Positions 63,102 to 64,000 of a DNA stretch of 64,000 bases are shown in pieces (position 1 is the stretch's first letter; each line of letters starts with the position of its first letter). The position numbers and the translations under genes were made by a program. The notes under the pieces were generated by a model. That model ran no database searches. It was not told where the DNA came from and saw only the letters and a program-made list of their open reading frames with translations. This stretch comes from Pleionea sediminis (lineage in GTDB: Bacteria > Pseudomonadota > Gammaproteobacteria > Enterobacterales > Kangiellaceae): NCBI RefSeq assembly GCF_007570825.1, contig NZ_SUNB01000002.1:124001-188000 (forward strand), written 5' to 3'.

Positions 63102-63731
63102 TCAATTCTTTTTTACTTCCACATATTGTCGCAATAACTCTATCGCATACTTATCTTCGTTCGCTCCTATGAGACCTTTCTTGAAACTAGCACTGTAGGG
63201 CTTTTCACCCAACCAAGCTTTAAACAAAATTTTGTCGAACCCGCGATTGCGAATTTGTCCTAAAATTTCTCCGTTGTGCCTCACAATAACGCCCGTTTTA
63301 GGAATAAAATCGAAAGTTAAAATGTCACCTTTAGAGTAGATACCCTTGAACATACCGATGAATGTTCTTAAGTCACCACGATACGCTTGTAATTCATCGG
63401 GTACATTATTGATTTTCAGACTACCTGCCATTTCGCGGCCAAAACTACGTCCGGAAACTCGGTCAAGTGCAAAGGTTAGTGTCATTCTTTTGGCATCTTC
63501 ATCAAAGATAATGTCGGTATCAATTCGCGACTTATTTTTAACGTACAATGCAGCGATGTAGTAAGTTGTGCTGTGCTTTTTGACTGCGCCCATTCCGTTC
63601 AAGAAAAGCTCGTTACCAGCAACATTAACTTTCTGAACCTCATAGAGCTCTTCGTTAGATGCGGCAAACGAGAAAGTCGAAACCAGTATTGCTAAACCAC
63701 TTAAGAGCTTTAAAATTCCTCTGTGTCGCAC
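63102..63731 (-). CDS. Secreted chalcone isomerase-like protein
   Basis: A 209-residue protein starting at GTG (63731) with a signal peptide (residues 1-23, STFSFAAS). The domain contains VNVAGNELFLNGMGAVKKHSTTYYIAALYVKNKS, LDRVSGRSFGREMAGSL and FDFIPKTGVIVRHNGEILGQIRNRGFDKILFKAWLGEKP, the bacterial chalcone_3/CHI-like fold. This family is widespread in marine gammaproteobacteria and is not thought to isomerise flavonoids; a lipid-binding role is plausible. Monocistronic with its own terminator. Confidence 0.87.
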   Translation of the reverse strand: MRHRGILKLLSGLAILVSTFSFAASNEELYEVQKVNVAGNELFLNGMGAVKKHSTTYYIAALYVKNKSRIDTDIIFDEDAKRMTLTFALDRVSGRSFGREMAGSLKINNVPDELQAYRGDLRTFIGMFKGIYSKGDILTFDFIPKTGVIVRHNGEILGQIRNRGFDKILFKAWLGEKPYSASFKKGLIGANEDKYAIELLRQYVEVKKN

Positions 63732-63902
63732 GGTACTACCTACCCCATAGACTTGTGACCTTGTGGAAACTCCCTGCGAGAGCCGAAGTGTCTATTCCAT
63801 CAGAACAGGCTTTTTACAACTATTACCCACTGTTATAACACGCTTTATAAGTTTAATTTATACTAATATTTTCTACTTGTCACATTTTTATATAACCCAT
63901 AA

Positions 63903-64000
63903 CTATACGAGATGTTCGAAAATGCACTCTTCACCGGGCTTTCGCATGTTGTAATGAGTCGACATCGTATAACCATAGGCGCCTGCATTCGCGACTAAAA
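63903..64000 (-). CDS. DAP/ornithine decarboxylase-family PLP enzyme, C-terminal fragment (5' part outside window)
   Basis: Only the last 32 codons are inside the window, reading leftwards to a TAG at 63903-63905. They encode VANAGAYGYTMSTHYNMRKPGEE, matching the C-terminal active-site strand AGAYGxxMSSxYNxRPxP of fold-type III decarboxylases such as diaminopimelate decarboxylase. Which member (LysA, ornithine or a related decarboxylase) cannot be told from this part. Confidence 0.65.
   Translation of the reverse strand, partial: LVANAGAYGYTMSTHYNMRKPGEECIFEHLV

Noticed and set aside
63763-63954. 63-residue open frame at the right end
   Set aside because: Lies over the decarboxylase tail on the other strand, lacks a ribosome site and has no protein-like pattern.

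Overview
The window reads as a chromosomal segment of a marine-type gammaproteobacterium. The evidence is an rsx/rnf operon, a fabA-fabB pair, fadI-fadJ, GDH-180 type glutamate dehydrogenase, miaE, a TorF-type porin and DUF1302/DUF1329 proteins. The AT-leaning composition and gene mix suggest something near Kangiellaceae/Oceanospirillales, but that placement is inference; no rRNA, tRNA, CRISPR array or intact insertion sequence was seen.

Layout. 1-9.6 kb: a cut-off SAM methyltransferase, a large secreted propeller-amidohydrolase, a diguanylate cyclase, a hexapeptide acetyltransferase, then sthA, dcd and apbC. 9.8-17.5 kb: metG with a small membrane protein, then the complete rsxABCDGE electron-transfer operon with overlapping genes. 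17.55-19.75 kb: a compact three-gene operon that I identify as a split borosin (backbone N-methylated RiPP) locus: an alpha-N-methyltransferase, a 71-residue precursor and a membrane-anchored TPR protein. 19.8-26.3 kb: fabA-fabB, a TorF-like porin, cysS, ppiB, lpxH, miaE. 26.4-31.9 kb: a MoxR/DUF58/TgpA-transglutaminase module, a glycerate 2-kinase and a small membrane protein. 32.2-35.7 kb: the fadI-fadJ beta-oxidation operon. 35.9-42.9 kb: a second, larger MoxR/DUF58/DUF4381/BatA/BatB/BatD module, followed by an HSD10-like dehydrogenase. 43.8-45.8 kb: a loose patch of small genes and inverted repeats. 46-48 kb: glutathione-dependent formaldehyde detoxification (fghA, frmA). 48.1-60 kb: a 1660-residue NAD-glutamate dehydrogenase, then an RND/MMPL, YCF48-like, DUF1329 and DUF1302 envelope cluster. 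60.2-64 kb: DUF2835, saccharopine dehydrogenase, cytosolic M14 carboxypeptidase, a chalcone-isomerase-like secreted protein and the tail of a DAP-decarboxylase-family gene.

Most important observation: the methyltransferase at 17554-18333 carries the fungal/Shewanella borosin signature (FYGHPGVFV, LPGISAEDCLF, the Tyr/Arg/Tyr/Tyr active-site set), and the gene just after it has a borosin-binding-domain-like leader with a short hydrophobic C-terminal tail. Also notable are a FadR-like site on fabAB and a PsrA-like site on fadIJ, suggesting opposite fatty-acid control of synthesis and degradation, and Lys/Ala-rich histone-like tails on two metabolic enzymes (FadI and the glutamate dehydrogenase). 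Start codons were re-chosen where ribosome-binding sites and family alignments favoured it (apbC, rsxC, rsxE, the borosin precursor, cysS, ppiB, batD, the SDR, frmA, the MMPL protein, DUF1302, the M14 peptidase).
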